Assembly: GCA_000380225.1 (NCBI GenBank)
Contig: KB904821.1
Location: 2,636,196-2,700,195 of the forward strand
Length of the DNA: 64,000 nucleotides
From: a filamentous cyanobacterium ESFC-1
GTDB lineage: Bacteria > Cyanobacteriota > Cyanobacteriia > Cyanobacteriales > Spirulinaceae
Reading direction: 5' to 3'
Both the position numbers and the translations under genes were made by a program. The notes under the pieces were generated by a model. It did no database searches. It was not told the origin of the DNA and saw nothing but the letters and a program-made list of their open reading frames with translations. Positions 37,243 to 45,887 of the stretch are shown piece after piece (positions within the stretch are counted from its first letter, which is position 1; the number at the start of each line of letters is the position of its first letter).

Positions 37243-37611
37243 TTAGCTACAAGGGACAGCTTCGGGGGTACAGTCTCCGGCAGAGAAAGACTTACCACAG
37301 CCACAGCCGTCTGTAGCGTTGGGATTTTCAAACGTAAAACCGCTTTGAATTAAGCTGTCTACGAAATCAATAACAACTCCATCGATTAAGGGCGCACTGG
37401 CGCGGTCGAGATAGATTTTCACCCGGTCTTGTTCGTAAACCAAATCATCAGTTTCCGGGGAATTAACAATATCTAAATCGTACTCAAAGCCATTGCAGCC
37501 GCCGTTAATCGCGGCGAGGCGAACTCCCCTGGCCGAAGTCTCCGCCGTCGCCTCCGAACGGATAAAACCACGGAGTCTAAAAGCAGCTTTTTCGGTTAAA
37601 TAAACAGTCAT
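37243..37611 (-). CDS. hesB: HesB/IscA-like iron-sulfur protein
   Basis: A 122-aa A-type Fe-S carrier. The three family Cys are seen in GGCNGFEYD and DGCGCGKSF. HesB proteins bind Fe or [Fe-S] and are linked to nitrogenase cluster supply. It sits between hesA and fdxH, as in other cyanobacterial nif clusters. Confidence 0.93.
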   Translation of the reverse strand: MTVYLTEKAAFRLRGFIRSEATAETSARGVRLAAINGGCNGFEYDLDIVNSPETDDLVYEQDRVKIYLDRASAPLIDGVVIDFVDSLIQSGFTFENPNATDGCGCGKSFSAGDCTPEAVPCS

Positions 37612-37633
37612 GGGATATCTCCTTAAATCTGAG

Positions 37634-38416
37634 TTAAACGTTGACAGGATGCTGTTGTTGGGCGGTTTCTACAGGATGAGAAATACCACCGCACACTGGA
37701 CAATTGGGGTCTTTGTAAAGGCGCAGTTTATTAAACTCGGCCTGGGCTAAATCCATATTGAGCAGTTGACCCAATAAAGGCTGACCCAAACCAGTAATGA
37801 GTTTGATGGCTTCTAACGCGGCCAAACAAGCCAGCGTCCCGGAAACTGCACCGAGAACCCCAAACGCCCGACGATCCCAATCCGGCATTTCTGGGAATAA
37901 ACAAGACAAGCAAGGGGTTTTGCCGGGGACGATGGTGGTCAGATAGGCATCCATGCTGTTCATGGCTGCTTCGACCATGGGTTTCTGCCAACGCACGCAA
38001 GCGGCATTAAGTAACGTGCGTTCGGGGAAGTTGTGAGCGCAACTTAGGGCAATATCCGAGCGTTGTACGAGAGAGTCTACGTTATCTGCGGTAATATATG
38101 CCGCGATCGCTTCTACTTCGATGTCGGGATTGATTTGTATGAGGGTTTCTTTGGCTTTTGTAACTCTCGTTTTTCCAACCCAATCATCCGTCATCAAAAT
38201 TTGGCGATTGAGATCGTCAAGACGCAACTCGCCCCCGCGAACGAGAATCAACTTACCCACGCCAGCAACCGCCAGATACAGGGCAACGGTTCCCCCTAAA
38301 CCCCCCACGCCAGAAATAACGGCAGTGGTGTTTTTCAGGGTATTTTGACCCGCTTCCCCGATGCCTAAAAGCTGGATTTGTCGGCTGTAGCGTTCTCGTT
38401 CTTTGGGTGTCAACAT
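37634..38416 (-). CDS. hesA: HesA, MoeB/ThiF-family E1-like adenylyltransferase
   Basis: A 260-aa ThiF/MoeB-type protein. ATP-binding GVGGLGGTVALYLA (about residues 35-48), the Arg/Asp region DDLNRQ and two zinc CxxC pairs (CLSC, CPVC) are clear. Related enzymes adenylate the C-terminus of a sulfur-carrier protein. In nif clusters HesA is needed for efficient fixation, but its partner is not defined here. Confidence 0.9.
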   Translation of the reverse strand: MLTPKERERYSRQIQLLGIGEAGQNTLKNTTAVISGVGGLGGTVALYLAVAGVGKLILVRGGELRLDDLNRQILMTDDWVGKTRVTKAKETLIQINPDIEVEAIAAYITADNVDSLVQRSDIALSCAHNFPERTLLNAACVRWQKPMVEAAMNSMDAYLTTIVPGKTPCLSCLFPEMPDWDRRAFGVLGAVSGTLACLAALEAIKLITGLGQPLLGQLLNMDLAQAEFNKLRLYKDPNCPVCGGISHPVETAQQQHPVNV

Positions 38417-38498
38417 GATTTTTGTCCTAAGTTTTTGTGCCAGAGTTATAAAGTATCAATTAATACAATATGTCTGAGGAACTCCGGCAGCATTGCGC

Positions 38499-38840
38499 TT
38501 ATTTTCCCTCAACTTTTTGGGTAAGGTCGTCTAATGAAACAAAGTTTTTAGGTTTGTTTTGGAAAACTTTAAATAACTTAGTTTCGAGAGGGCTAGATGT
38601 CAAGAAAACTTGATATGCTTCTTCTAGCGCCAAGTTATATTTTTCCAGCTTTTCGGCTTCGGTCGTATCGGGAAAAACCCGGTCTACCTCTTTAATGAGT
38701 AATGAAAACTGCTTCAAAATATGAAGGCGATTCACATTCACTAACTGGCTGTCGTATTCAATCCCAAAAAATTGAAGATAATCTTCAGCATTGGTGAGAT
38801 TTTGAAACGTTGCAAGAGTTTTCGGTGTAGTGGTAGACAT
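38499..38840 (-). CDS. nifW: Nitrogenase-stabilising protein NifW
   Basis: A 113-aa NifW (DYLQFFGIEYDSQLVNVNRLHILKQFS, normal length). NifW binds MoFe protein intermediates and protects or matures them. Its start codon shares one base with the stop of the upstream CCE_0567-like gene. Confidence 0.92.
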   Translation of the reverse strand: MSTTTPKTLATFQNLTNAEDYLQFFGIEYDSQLVNVNRLHILKQFSLLIKEVDRVFPDTTEAEKLEKYNLALEEAYQVFLTSSPLETKLFKVFQNKPKNFVSLDDLTQKVEGK

Positions 38841-39073
38841 TAAACTTGTTTCTCCCAGGTTTTGAGTTGTACTTTGAGTTCGGCCAGTTGATGATAGATG
38901 TCGTAAGTTTTGGTCGCTTCTTCGATCAGTTTGGTATAGTCTGTCGGCAGACCTTCGGCTAAATCGTGCAGATCCATTTTCATTTGACCCGCTTTGCTAT
39001 TCAGCCGTTTGATCGATTTTTTTAACTGCTCGATGGCTTCGGGGGTAGGGGGTTTTGTTGTTGCTTGCACCAT
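38840..39073 (-). CDS. CCE_0567-type small metalloprotein (DUF683)
   Basis: A 77-aa all-helical protein (IEQLKKSIKRLNSKAGQMKMDL, AEGLPTDYTKLIEEATKTYDIY) of the family typified by Cyanothece CCE_0567, which occurs next to nifX and nifW in diazotrophs. The exact role is unknown. It is packed between the DUF269 gene and nifW, overlapping nifW by one base. Confidence 0.88.
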   Translation of the reverse strand: MVQATTKPPTPEAIEQLKKSIKRLNSKAGQMKMDLHDLAEGLPTDYTKLIEEATKTYDIYHQLAELKVQLKTWEKQV

Positions 39074-39109
39074 TGTTATTGAGGAATATAAGGGATAGAC
39101 TTGACGTGA

Positions 39110-39589
39110 TTACGCATCTGCCGTTTCTGGGAATTGTTCAATATTTTTGATGCCAGAAGCGACTAATCTTTCTCCTTGGGCTGCGAGCTTTTTAAATGAA
39201 GGATAACCGAAGCGTTGAGCATCCCGTAAAGTCCGAGATACGACAATTAAACGCCCGGTCCAAATCAATGCCCAACCAAAGCCTTCGTGAGAAAGATCGG
39301 TGACCACTTGACAAAGTTTTCCGGTTTCTTTTTCGACACAAGTGGCGATCGCGCGGTAGAAACAAAGAATCCTTAACTGAGTTGCCGGATCGACATCGCC
39401 TTCTACTGAAATTTTGCTTTTCTTCTCTTTGGTCGTGACAAAGTTAGCAATGACTAACTCATCTTTCCAACTGCGATACACACCGTAATGATCTTGCGCT
39501 CGCACTTGCCGGACTAACTCTTGTAAAAACTTACTTTCAGCAATAATTTCAGCATTCGTTGGAGGAGTTGTTGTTGTTGTTGCTGTCAT
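39110..39589 (-). CDS. NifX-associated protein (DUF269)
   Basis: A 159-aa protein of the NifX-associated family (FLQELVRQVRAQDHYGVYRSWKD, GWALIWTGRLIVVSRTLRDA, PSFKKLAAQGE). It regularly follows nifX and is linked to FeMo-co handling, with no defined chemistry. A diverged second copy lies on the other side of nifX. Confidence 0.92.
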   Translation of the reverse strand: MTATTTTTPPTNAEIIAESKFLQELVRQVRAQDHYGVYRSWKDELVIANFVTTKEKKSKISVEGDVDPATQLRILCFYRAIATCVEKETGKLCQVVTDLSHEGFGWALIWTGRLIVVSRTLRDAQRFGYPSFKKLAAQGERLVASGIKNIEQFPETADA

Positions 39590-39644
39590 AATTTATAAAG
39601 GGTTGAAATTTACAAAGAATGGGTTTTGAGAAAAACCGAAGAAA

Positions 39645-40040
39645 TTAGACTTCCTCAAAATCAAAACTCGGAGAAGGTACGCCCAAAGCTTTACGCAACC
39701 AAGGCGGAGGACTATTGAGGGTTGCGATTAAACTTTTGAGGACATCACTGATTTCGTCATTTTGAGTCTTCGCTTTGAGGGGGGTAATTTTATGTTTGAG
39801 CAACCGCGAAGCCGCACTGCCACCAATGGCAGAAACATAAATTAAAGTACATCCCTCAATCGCATTGATTTTAGGAATTAACTTGTCTTCGTTGCCATCT
39901 TCTTTGAGGTCGCCCTCAAATTGAACCGTTTGCAAAAATTTGTAATTTTCAGGGGAAACATCATAAATGTCTACCTGTTTAGCCCAACCAAAGTGAGCAT
40001 TGATGTGAACATTGTCTTGGGTTGCAAAAGCAACTTTCAT
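39645..40040 (-). CDS. nifX: FeMo-co precursor carrier NifX
   Basis: A 131-aa NifX/NafY-type protein (MKVAFATQDNVHINAHFGWA, YDVSPENYKFLQTVQF, LIYVSAIGGSAASRLLK). NifX binds NifB-co and VK-cluster intermediates in transit to NifEN. Same fold as the NifB C-terminal domain. Confidence 0.95.
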   Translation of the reverse strand: MKVAFATQDNVHINAHFGWAKQVDIYDVSPENYKFLQTVQFEGDLKEDGNEDKLIPKINAIEGCTLIYVSAIGGSAASRLLKHKITPLKAKTQNDEISDVLKSLIATLNSPPPWLRKALGVPSPSFDFEEV

Positions 40041-40057
40041 GGTAACCCATCTCCCAG

Positions 40058-40522
40058 TTACTCAACAAAGTCTAAATAACGATTGGCTTTCGCGATCGCG
40101 AAGCCGATTTGATGTTCGCTCGTTTCAATCAGGTGTGTTAAAGACTGAAACCTCGAATAGTTAGATTCCCAAACCCAGGAATGAAGAACTAAAACACCAC
40201 CACAAAAAATTACCGTAGAGCTTAATTCTTTACCTTTGAGGTGTACAAAAGTTTCGGTAGGGTGTCCGGTGGCTCGCGCGATCGCGTCTCCGATAGTGTG
40301 ATAAAAAGCATGGAGAAATACTCGATAAAGAGGACTAAAGTTGAACGTTCTTAAGCTGTTTTGGGGAGTGATAATCAAGCTATCAATCAGACTTCGATCC
40401 GACCAATGATAAAATACTTTATCCGTATCAGCGCTCCGAATTTTGACAATTAACTCTTGCAAAAAAGGATGCTGAGTGTAGCCAAGATATAGTGGTTTTT
40501 CTGGGGACGAAATCAAAGGCAT
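40058..40522 (-). CDS. Diverged DUF269 (NifX-associated) paralogue
   Basis: A 154-aa protein that aligns with the DUF269 protein 470 bases away: FLQEL..R..D..VFYHWSDRSLIDSLIIT against FLQEL..R..D..GVYRSWKDELVIANFVT, then RVFLHAFYHTIGDAIARATGH against RILCFYRAIATCVEKETG, and the VLVLHSW/ LIVVSRT strand. Identity is low, so the duplication is old. It sits between nifN and nifX. Function unknown, presumably a variant of the DUF269 role. Confidence 0.75.
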   Translation of the reverse strand: MPLISSPEKPLYLGYTQHPFLQELIVKIRSADTDKVFYHWSDRSLIDSLIITPQNSLRTFNFSPLYRVFLHAFYHTIGDAIARATGHPTETFVHLKGKELSSTVIFCGGVLVLHSWVWESNYSRFQSLTHLIETSEHQIGFAIAKANRYLDFVE

Positions 40523-40560
40523 TGGGTCACTCTCCTGAAACGGTAGAAAAAACTCAAATC

Positions 40561-41865
40561 TTAATGACCGAGTTCAATAAAAATATTGCCGAGGTCGAAT
40601 AAAAACTGCATCGTACCGCGATAACCGACTAAACAACGAGAACCATTACCCAGACGGTCGTAAATCGGATATCCCATACGATATAAAGGAATGTGCAGCT
40701 TATCAGCCAGGCGTTTCCCTTGGGAATTAGTAATAATTAAATCCGCCCCAGTCGCCACATCTTCTAAATCTTCTAAATCGCCAATCAGGACATTTTCACA
40801 AGGCAATTCTTTTAAAATTGGGGATTTATAAGTCGTGATGGCACTTTGAATTTCTATCCCCATTTGCTGTAACATTGTTGCGGTTTGATAAAGCAAATCT
40901 GGTTCTAACGCCACAGCCACCTTTTTACCACCGAGATAAAAATGGGTGTCGAGAATCGCATCTTGTAACTGACGGCGTTGGCGCTGGTATTTCGCCGGAA
41001 TTTGAGGAGTCGGGGAAGCCAGTTGTGCTAACTGCCATAAAAAGGCATCAACCGCGCTTAATCCCGCTAAATTCGGGAAAACCGCAAACTCTGTACCAAA
41101 CTTTTCCTGTAGGGCGATCGCGCTCGGTCGCAAACTTTCACCCATCACAATCGTAAAACGCGATCGCGCCAACTGCTGTAACTCTTGTAACGAAGTGCCA
41201 CCCGGCGTTATGCTATTGTAGTCATCGTCCAAATGACCGTCCACAGACTCAGATAAATCGGGAATCATCAGGGGAGTCAAGCCAAACGCCGCGACAATCT
41301 CTTTAATCTCCGCCACATCCCCCGGCCCCAGCAGCGAACCCGCCAAAATCGTGACCTGCTTCGGGTCAACCTCAGTCGTTTCCGGCGTACCGTAATCCGT
41401 CGTTACAATCGCCTGCACCGCCGCCGCATACCCCTCTTGCAACGCCCCCTTATAATCAGGAGTCGAAGCAAAAATAATCGGCAAACCGTCCAACTCCGGG
41501 TGACGCTGGCGAATACTCTTGAGAATACCGTGCATATCATCGCCCCGCGTTTCCATCAACCCAGTCGTCAGCAAACCCAACAACTGCGGTTGAGCTTTTT
41601 CAACCAAAGTTAAAATCGCTTGTTCGATGTTATCCTCACCGCCCAACACCGTCGAAACCTCCGTCATCGCCGTCGTTGCCAGAGGAATCGCCTCGCGGAA
41701 ATGCCGCACCAACAACACCTTCGCAAACGCCGTACAGCCCTGAGAACCGTGAAACAACGGCACAATTCCCTTTAAGCCGAGAAAAGCCAAAGCTGCACCC
41801 AAGGGCGGACTTTGTTTAAGGGGATTCACTGCAACGGGTTTTTTCGACCGGGTAATAGTAGCCAT
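40561..41865 (-). CDS. nifN: FeMo-co assembly scaffold subunit NifN
   Basis: A 434-aa NifK-like subunit of the NifEN scaffold on which FeMo-co is completed. KQSPPLGAALAFLGLKGIVPLFHGSQGCTAF shows the first conserved Cys region; VSTVLGGEDNIEQAI and TTGLMETRGDDM follow. The ATG is next to a heptamer repeat that separates it from nifE. Confidence 0.95.
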   Translation of the reverse strand: MATITRSKKPVAVNPLKQSPPLGAALAFLGLKGIVPLFHGSQGCTAFAKVLLVRHFREAIPLATTAMTEVSTVLGGEDNIEQAILTLVEKAQPQLLGLLTTGLMETRGDDMHGILKSIRQRHPELDGLPIIFASTPDYKGALQEGYAAAVQAIVTTDYGTPETTEVDPKQVTILAGSLLGPGDVAEIKEIVAAFGLTPLMIPDLSESVDGHLDDDYNSITPGGTSLQELQQLARSRFTIVMGESLRPSAIALQEKFGTEFAVFPNLAGLSAVDAFLWQLAQLASPTPQIPAKYQRQRRQLQDAILDTHFYLGGKKVAVALEPDLLYQTATMLQQMGIEIQSAITTYKSPILKELPCENVLIGDLEDLEDVATGADLIITNSQGKRLADKLHIPLYRMGYPIYDRLGNGSRCLVGYRGTMQFLFDLGNIFIELGH

Positions 41866-41873
41866 TTTCTTTA

Positions 41874-41950
41874 GTTGTTGGTTATTAGTTATTAGTTATT
41901 GGTTATTGGTTATTGGTTATTGGTTATTGGTTATTGGTTATTGGTAAGGA
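41874..41950. repeat. Heptanucleotide tandem repeat (TTATTGG/TTATTAG)
   Basis: Ten or so heptamers between nifE and nifN, followed by CCGATTG (about 41992-42018) and TGACTGT (about 42028-42056) heptamers that reach the nifE stop codon. Confidence 0.9.
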
Positions 41951-42059
41951 ACAGGGAATAGGTTTTTGGTCATTTCTTCCCACTCCTCCCGACTGCCGAT
42001 TGCCGATTGCCGATTGCCCAAAACACTGATGACTGTTGACTGTTGACTGATAACTGTTA

Positions 42060-43421
42060 TTACTCCCACGGTGCAGGCTGTCGCACTTGCTCCCAAATCG
42101 GGCTGTGTAAAACGCGGTCAAACTCTTTAGCCATCTCAACTAAGCCCACATAACCCGCATAGGGGTTGTGACGCTCTTGGTTGATGTCGAGGAAGGGAAC
42201 ACGGGCCTTCAGAGCCGTGTATTGGTTTCGTCCCCCGGCAACAAGCATATCAGCGTTCGTCTTTTCAATTACGCGCAACAGCTCTTGAGCATTACCCTTA
42301 CTGAGCATGATGCCATCTTTGCCCAATAATTCCTTGATTTTCGCTTTATCTTCTTCGGTACTTTTCTTGGTGCTAGTGGCCGCCACTTCCATCCCCAAAT
42401 CCTGGGCAGCAGAAACAATCGACCAACTCTTAACACCCCCGGTGTAAAGTACCATACGCTTACCTTTCAGTCTTTGACGATAGGGAGCCAGAGCAATATT
42501 GAGCTTTTCGGTTTCTTCAGCGATGACTTCTTCTACTCGGTCTTGGAGAGCGCGATCGCCAAATTTCGCCGCCACATTGCGCAAACAGCGATTCATATCA
42601 GCAATCCCGTAAAAAGACTCCTCGATGTAAGGAATACCGTAGCGCTCCTCCATCTTACGCCCCACATTCACCAACGCCTTCGAGCAGATCATCACATTCA
42701 GCTTGGCGCGATGAGCATAACAAATCTCGCCATAGGTCGCATCCCCTGATATCTTCGAGAGAACGCGAATCCCCACCTTCTCGAACAACGGCAACACACC
42801 CCAGAGTTCTCCGGCAATGTTGTACTCGCCAATCAGATTAATATCATAAGGAGTCGTGTATTCCGGTTCTGCCGTGCCGATAACATGATCGAGGAGTGCT
42901 TCTCCGGCCAAGCGATTACCGAGGTTTTTACTCCCCACAAAGCCCGGAGAATGTACCGGAATAATCGGGGTATTAAACTTTGCCTTCGCTGCCTTGCACA
43001 CCGCGTCCAAATCGTCCCCAATCAACGCCGTCACGCAAGTAGAGTAGACAAAAACGGCGGCGGGGTTGTAGCGGTCGATAATCTGCGCGATCGCCCGATA
43101 CAACTTCTTCTCGCACCCCATAATAATATCATTCTCGCTGATATCCGTCGTAAAGCCCAACTGATACAGCGTCGCATCCGAAGACAAACTACCGCGACTT
43201 CCCCAAGAATTGCCCGCACAAGCAATCGGCCCGTGAACCAAATGGGCAGCATCCGTAATCGGCACCAGCGCGATCGAAGCCCCATCAAAAGCACAACCCC
43301 CCTGGGCGGCTCCCGGCTTGGCTTGTTGCGTACAAGCCTTATTTTTACCGTTTTCTCCTTTTTTATGATTGTGTTCACAACCCGGTTCATTGAGGAGGTC
43401 TGCAACCTTGGGTTTAGTCAT
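42060..43421 (-). CDS. nifE: FeMo-co assembly scaffold subunit NifE
   Basis: A 453-aa NifD-like subunit. GGCAFDGASIALVPITDAAHLVHGPIACAGNSW holds the cluster Cys region; VFVYSTCVTALIGDD is the third Cys site. I start it at MTKPKVADLL; the longer frame adds 39 residues unlike the family. It is separated from nifN by heptamer repeats. Confidence 0.94.
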   Translation of the reverse strand: MTKPKVADLLNEPGCEHNHKKGENGKNKACTQQAKPGAAQGGCAFDGASIALVPITDAAHLVHGPIACAGNSWGSRGSLSSDATLYQLGFTTDISENDIIMGCEKKLYRAIAQIIDRYNPAAVFVYSTCVTALIGDDLDAVCKAAKAKFNTPIIPVHSPGFVGSKNLGNRLAGEALLDHVIGTAEPEYTTPYDINLIGEYNIAGELWGVLPLFEKVGIRVLSKISGDATYGEICYAHRAKLNVMICSKALVNVGRKMEERYGIPYIEESFYGIADMNRCLRNVAAKFGDRALQDRVEEVIAEETEKLNIALAPYRQRLKGKRMVLYTGGVKSWSIVSAAQDLGMEVAATSTKKSTEEDKAKIKELLGKDGIMLSKGNAQELLRVIEKTNADMLVAGGRNQYTALKARVPFLDINQERHNPYAGYVGLVEMAKEFDRVLHSPIWEQVRQPAPWE

Positions 43422-43531
43422 GGATACTGAATCTCTATATGAGGTGTGCGTTATCGAGGCAGTGGGCAGGGGTAGATAAGCTCCTAGGGGCGCTCTTTTC
43501 CCCCGTAGGGAGAACTTGAGCAGATAAACAA

Positions 43532-43855
43532 TTAACAAATATATTGAGTCACATCAACGCCGCAATCCCCTTCTAGATACACCAGGGCGCGGAAACGCAA
43601 ACTCACAAGCTCTTGATACAGAGGATTCAGTTTGCACAACGGCGGAATGTGAAATGCCCGTCCTAAAATCTTGAAATCGCGCTCAAACGGACAAGTGCAG
43701 GGAATCAGCTTACAAACAAAATGCGCGAATCTTTCCTTCTTAACTTCGATGCGATTGACCCAGTAACGGAGGGGAGCAAACAGATCGAAATGGGGTCTAG
43801 GGGCAGAGGAATGTAAATAACTTGGGCTAGGGATTGCCATCGTCGCCTTACTCAC
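43532..43855 (-). CDS. Mo-dependent nitrogenase C-terminal-type protein (Mo-nitro_C)
   Basis: A 107-aa stand-alone protein matching the family named for the C-terminus of Mo-dependent nitrogenase components (RPHFDLFAPLRYWVNRIEV, LCKLIPCTCPFERDF, IPPLCKLNPLYQELVSLRFRAL). Conserved Cys lie in CKLIPCTCPF and LCKLNP. It overlaps the end of nifZ by 8 bases. No biochemical role is established. A second Met at residue 6 is an alternative start. Confidence 0.8.
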   Translation of the reverse strand: MSKATMAIPSPSYLHSSAPRPHFDLFAPLRYWVNRIEVKKERFAHFVCKLIPCTCPFERDFKILGRAFHIPPLCKLNPLYQELVSLRFRALVYLEGDCGVDVTQYIC

Positions 43856-44108
43856 CTACTAACTCAAGCTCTTTACCCAGACAACCCACCACATTTCCTG
43901 TTTCTAAAAAATGTACCGCATAGATATACGCAGTTTGTAAATAAGTGCCAATGGAAATAATGTAACCTTCATCGCCTTTGTCGGCTAAAGTTTCCCCCAC
44001 TTGCTTACCGGGGAACGTGCCATCATTGCGGATTTTGCGACAAACTCTAACTTTACAATCTAAATCAAAATTAGGTTCGCGATCGAGTTCAATTTCACCA
44101 AGTTTCAT
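43848..44108 (-). CDS. nifZ: NifZ, MoFe-protein P-cluster maturation factor
   Basis: An 86-aa NifZ (EIELDREPNFD, VRVCRKIRNDGTFPG, GYIISIGTYLQTAYIYAVHF). NifZ helps form the second P-cluster of the MoFe protein. I start at MKLGEIELD, with AGGA nine bases upstream; a longer frame adds 21 residues. It lies directly after nifK rather than beside nifV/nifT as in many cyanobacterial clusters. Confidence 0.88.
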   Translation of the reverse strand: MKLGEIELDREPNFDLDCKVRVCRKIRNDGTFPGKQVGETLADKGDEGYIISIGTYLQTAYIYAVHFLETGNVVGCLGKELELVGE

Positions 44109-44199
44109 TTCTTTTTTCCTGTATATCAAACAAATCGGAAAGGAGGTCATGAGTTGGGAAGTTTTTAACAACCAATAACCAATGACCTCCGAAGAACAA

Positions 44200-45774
44200 T
44201 TAACGAATTAAATCGAAGGAGATATCCGTTTTCGACGGGATAATCGTCTTGCGGTCTAACTCATCCAGAATCGTATTCACAATCCAGTTGTGCATATTAA
44301 TCGCGCCTTGATAGCCCAGGGTCGGATAACGGTGCATGTGGTGGCGATCGAAAATCGGATAACCAATGCGAACCAAGGGGGTCTTGGTATCACGCCAGAG
44401 ATACTTACCGTAAGAATTACCAATCAATAAATCAACCGGTTCAGTAAACATCAAACTGCGGAGATGCCACAAATCTTTCTTGGGCCAAATAGTCGCTTTT
44501 TGACCATAAGGATTCGCATCTAAAATTGCTTGCAGTTCTTTTTCAAAATCAGGATTGCTGTTGCTGACCACAATATGAATCGGTTCTGCACCCAATTCCA
44601 TCGTGAAGTTAACCACACCCAAAACATGATCCGGGTCGCCATAAATCGCAATCCGCTTGCCGTGAATCCAAGCTTGAGAATCGGTCATCGCGTCAACAGC
44701 GCGACCGCGTTCGTCGATCAATTCTTGGGGAACGGGTTTGCCCGTAACTTCTGATAGTTTCGTCAAGAATTCATCAGTACCGCGAATACCAAAAGGTCGA
44801 GCATTAAATGTAGATTGCTGCCAATCTTTTTCGAGGTATTCTTGAGTCTTCAGCGTAGAATATTTCTGGAAGAAGAATGTACCTTCACCATTAATCGCAT
44901 CCCCCGCTTCTTCTAAAGTCGTGAGACCGTTATACATCTTGAATTCGCCCGTATTCGGAGAATCAAAGGAATCCGCATTATCCGACAAAATTGTGTAGTC
45001 AATGTCAAACAATTGCAGAATCCGCTTCAGTTCGCGAATATTACCAATGTAAGGATCGAAGCCCAAGTTAAAGTTGTACTTGCCGTTGGTGGTTTCTTGC
45101 TTCTTATCTTTGCTCAAGCAATCTAAAATCGCTTTGAGCATATTGTCATAACCCGTGATGTGGGAACCCACAAAACTCGGTGTATGAGCGTGGGGAACTG
45201 GGAAATCTTCAGGAACTGAACCTTCATTTTTCGCGGTTTGCACGTATGCACCCAAGTCATCCCCGATGACTTCTGCCATACAAGTGGTGCAAAGGGCAAT
45301 CATTTTCGGCTTGTACAACTCGTAGGAGTTAGCCAAGCCATCAACCATATTTTTCAAGCCACCAAACACGGCTGCTTCTTCAGTCATAGAGGAAGAAACG
45401 GCTTGGAAAGGCTCTTTGTAATTCCGGGTTAAGTGGGTGCGGAAATAGGCAACACAACCTTGAGAACCGTGGCTGTAGGGTAACGTGCCTTCAAATCCAG
45501 CAGCGACGAACAGCGCCCCTAACGGTTGACAAGCTTTAGCTGGGTTAATGGTGAGGGCTTCGCGGGAAAAGTTTTTCTCGCGGTACTCCCAGCTTTTTGT
45601 CCATTCAGCAACGCGGGCCACTTCTTCTTTGCTGTGAGCGCCTTCAAACTGACGTTTGTATTCAAATAAATCTTGATAGGGGTCGGTGTGGAATAAATCG
45701 AAGTGGTCTTGAATTTTACCGGGTTCGGTATTGACGGCGGCGGGATTTTGGTTGTTTTCAGTGTTCTGTGTCAT
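44200..45774 (-). CDS. nifK: Nitrogenase MoFe protein beta chain NifK
   Basis: A 524-aa beta subunit. P-cluster ligands are at Cys82 (ACQPLGA), Cys107 (GSQGCVAYF) and Cys165 (CTTCMAEVIGDD), and Ser/Thr environments match the family. I start at MTQNTEN, with AAGGA about 11 bases upstream; the longer frame adds 21 polar residues. Stable alpha2-beta2 partner of NifD. Confidence 0.96.
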   Translation of the reverse strand: MTQNTENNQNPAAVNTEPGKIQDHFDLFHTDPYQDLFEYKRQFEGAHSKEEVARVAEWTKSWEYREKNFSREALTINPAKACQPLGALFVAAGFEGTLPYSHGSQGCVAYFRTHLTRNYKEPFQAVSSSMTEEAAVFGGLKNMVDGLANSYELYKPKMIALCTTCMAEVIGDDLGAYVQTAKNEGSVPEDFPVPHAHTPSFVGSHITGYDNMLKAILDCLSKDKKQETTNGKYNFNLGFDPYIGNIRELKRILQLFDIDYTILSDNADSFDSPNTGEFKMYNGLTTLEEAGDAINGEGTFFFQKYSTLKTQEYLEKDWQQSTFNARPFGIRGTDEFLTKLSEVTGKPVPQELIDERGRAVDAMTDSQAWIHGKRIAIYGDPDHVLGVVNFTMELGAEPIHIVVSNSNPDFEKELQAILDANPYGQKATIWPKKDLWHLRSLMFTEPVDLLIGNSYGKYLWRDTKTPLVRIGYPIFDRHHMHRYPTLGYQGAINMHNWIVNTILDELDRKTIIPSKTDISFDLIR

Positions 45775-45887
45775 GATGCTTATTTTTCCTTTATCCTGTG
45801 TCGTTTGTCCTGTATTGTTGTTCATTGGGTTCGCCATTTATGGCAATGGTTGAAAATGGCGAAGAACCAATGATTCATGACCAATGC

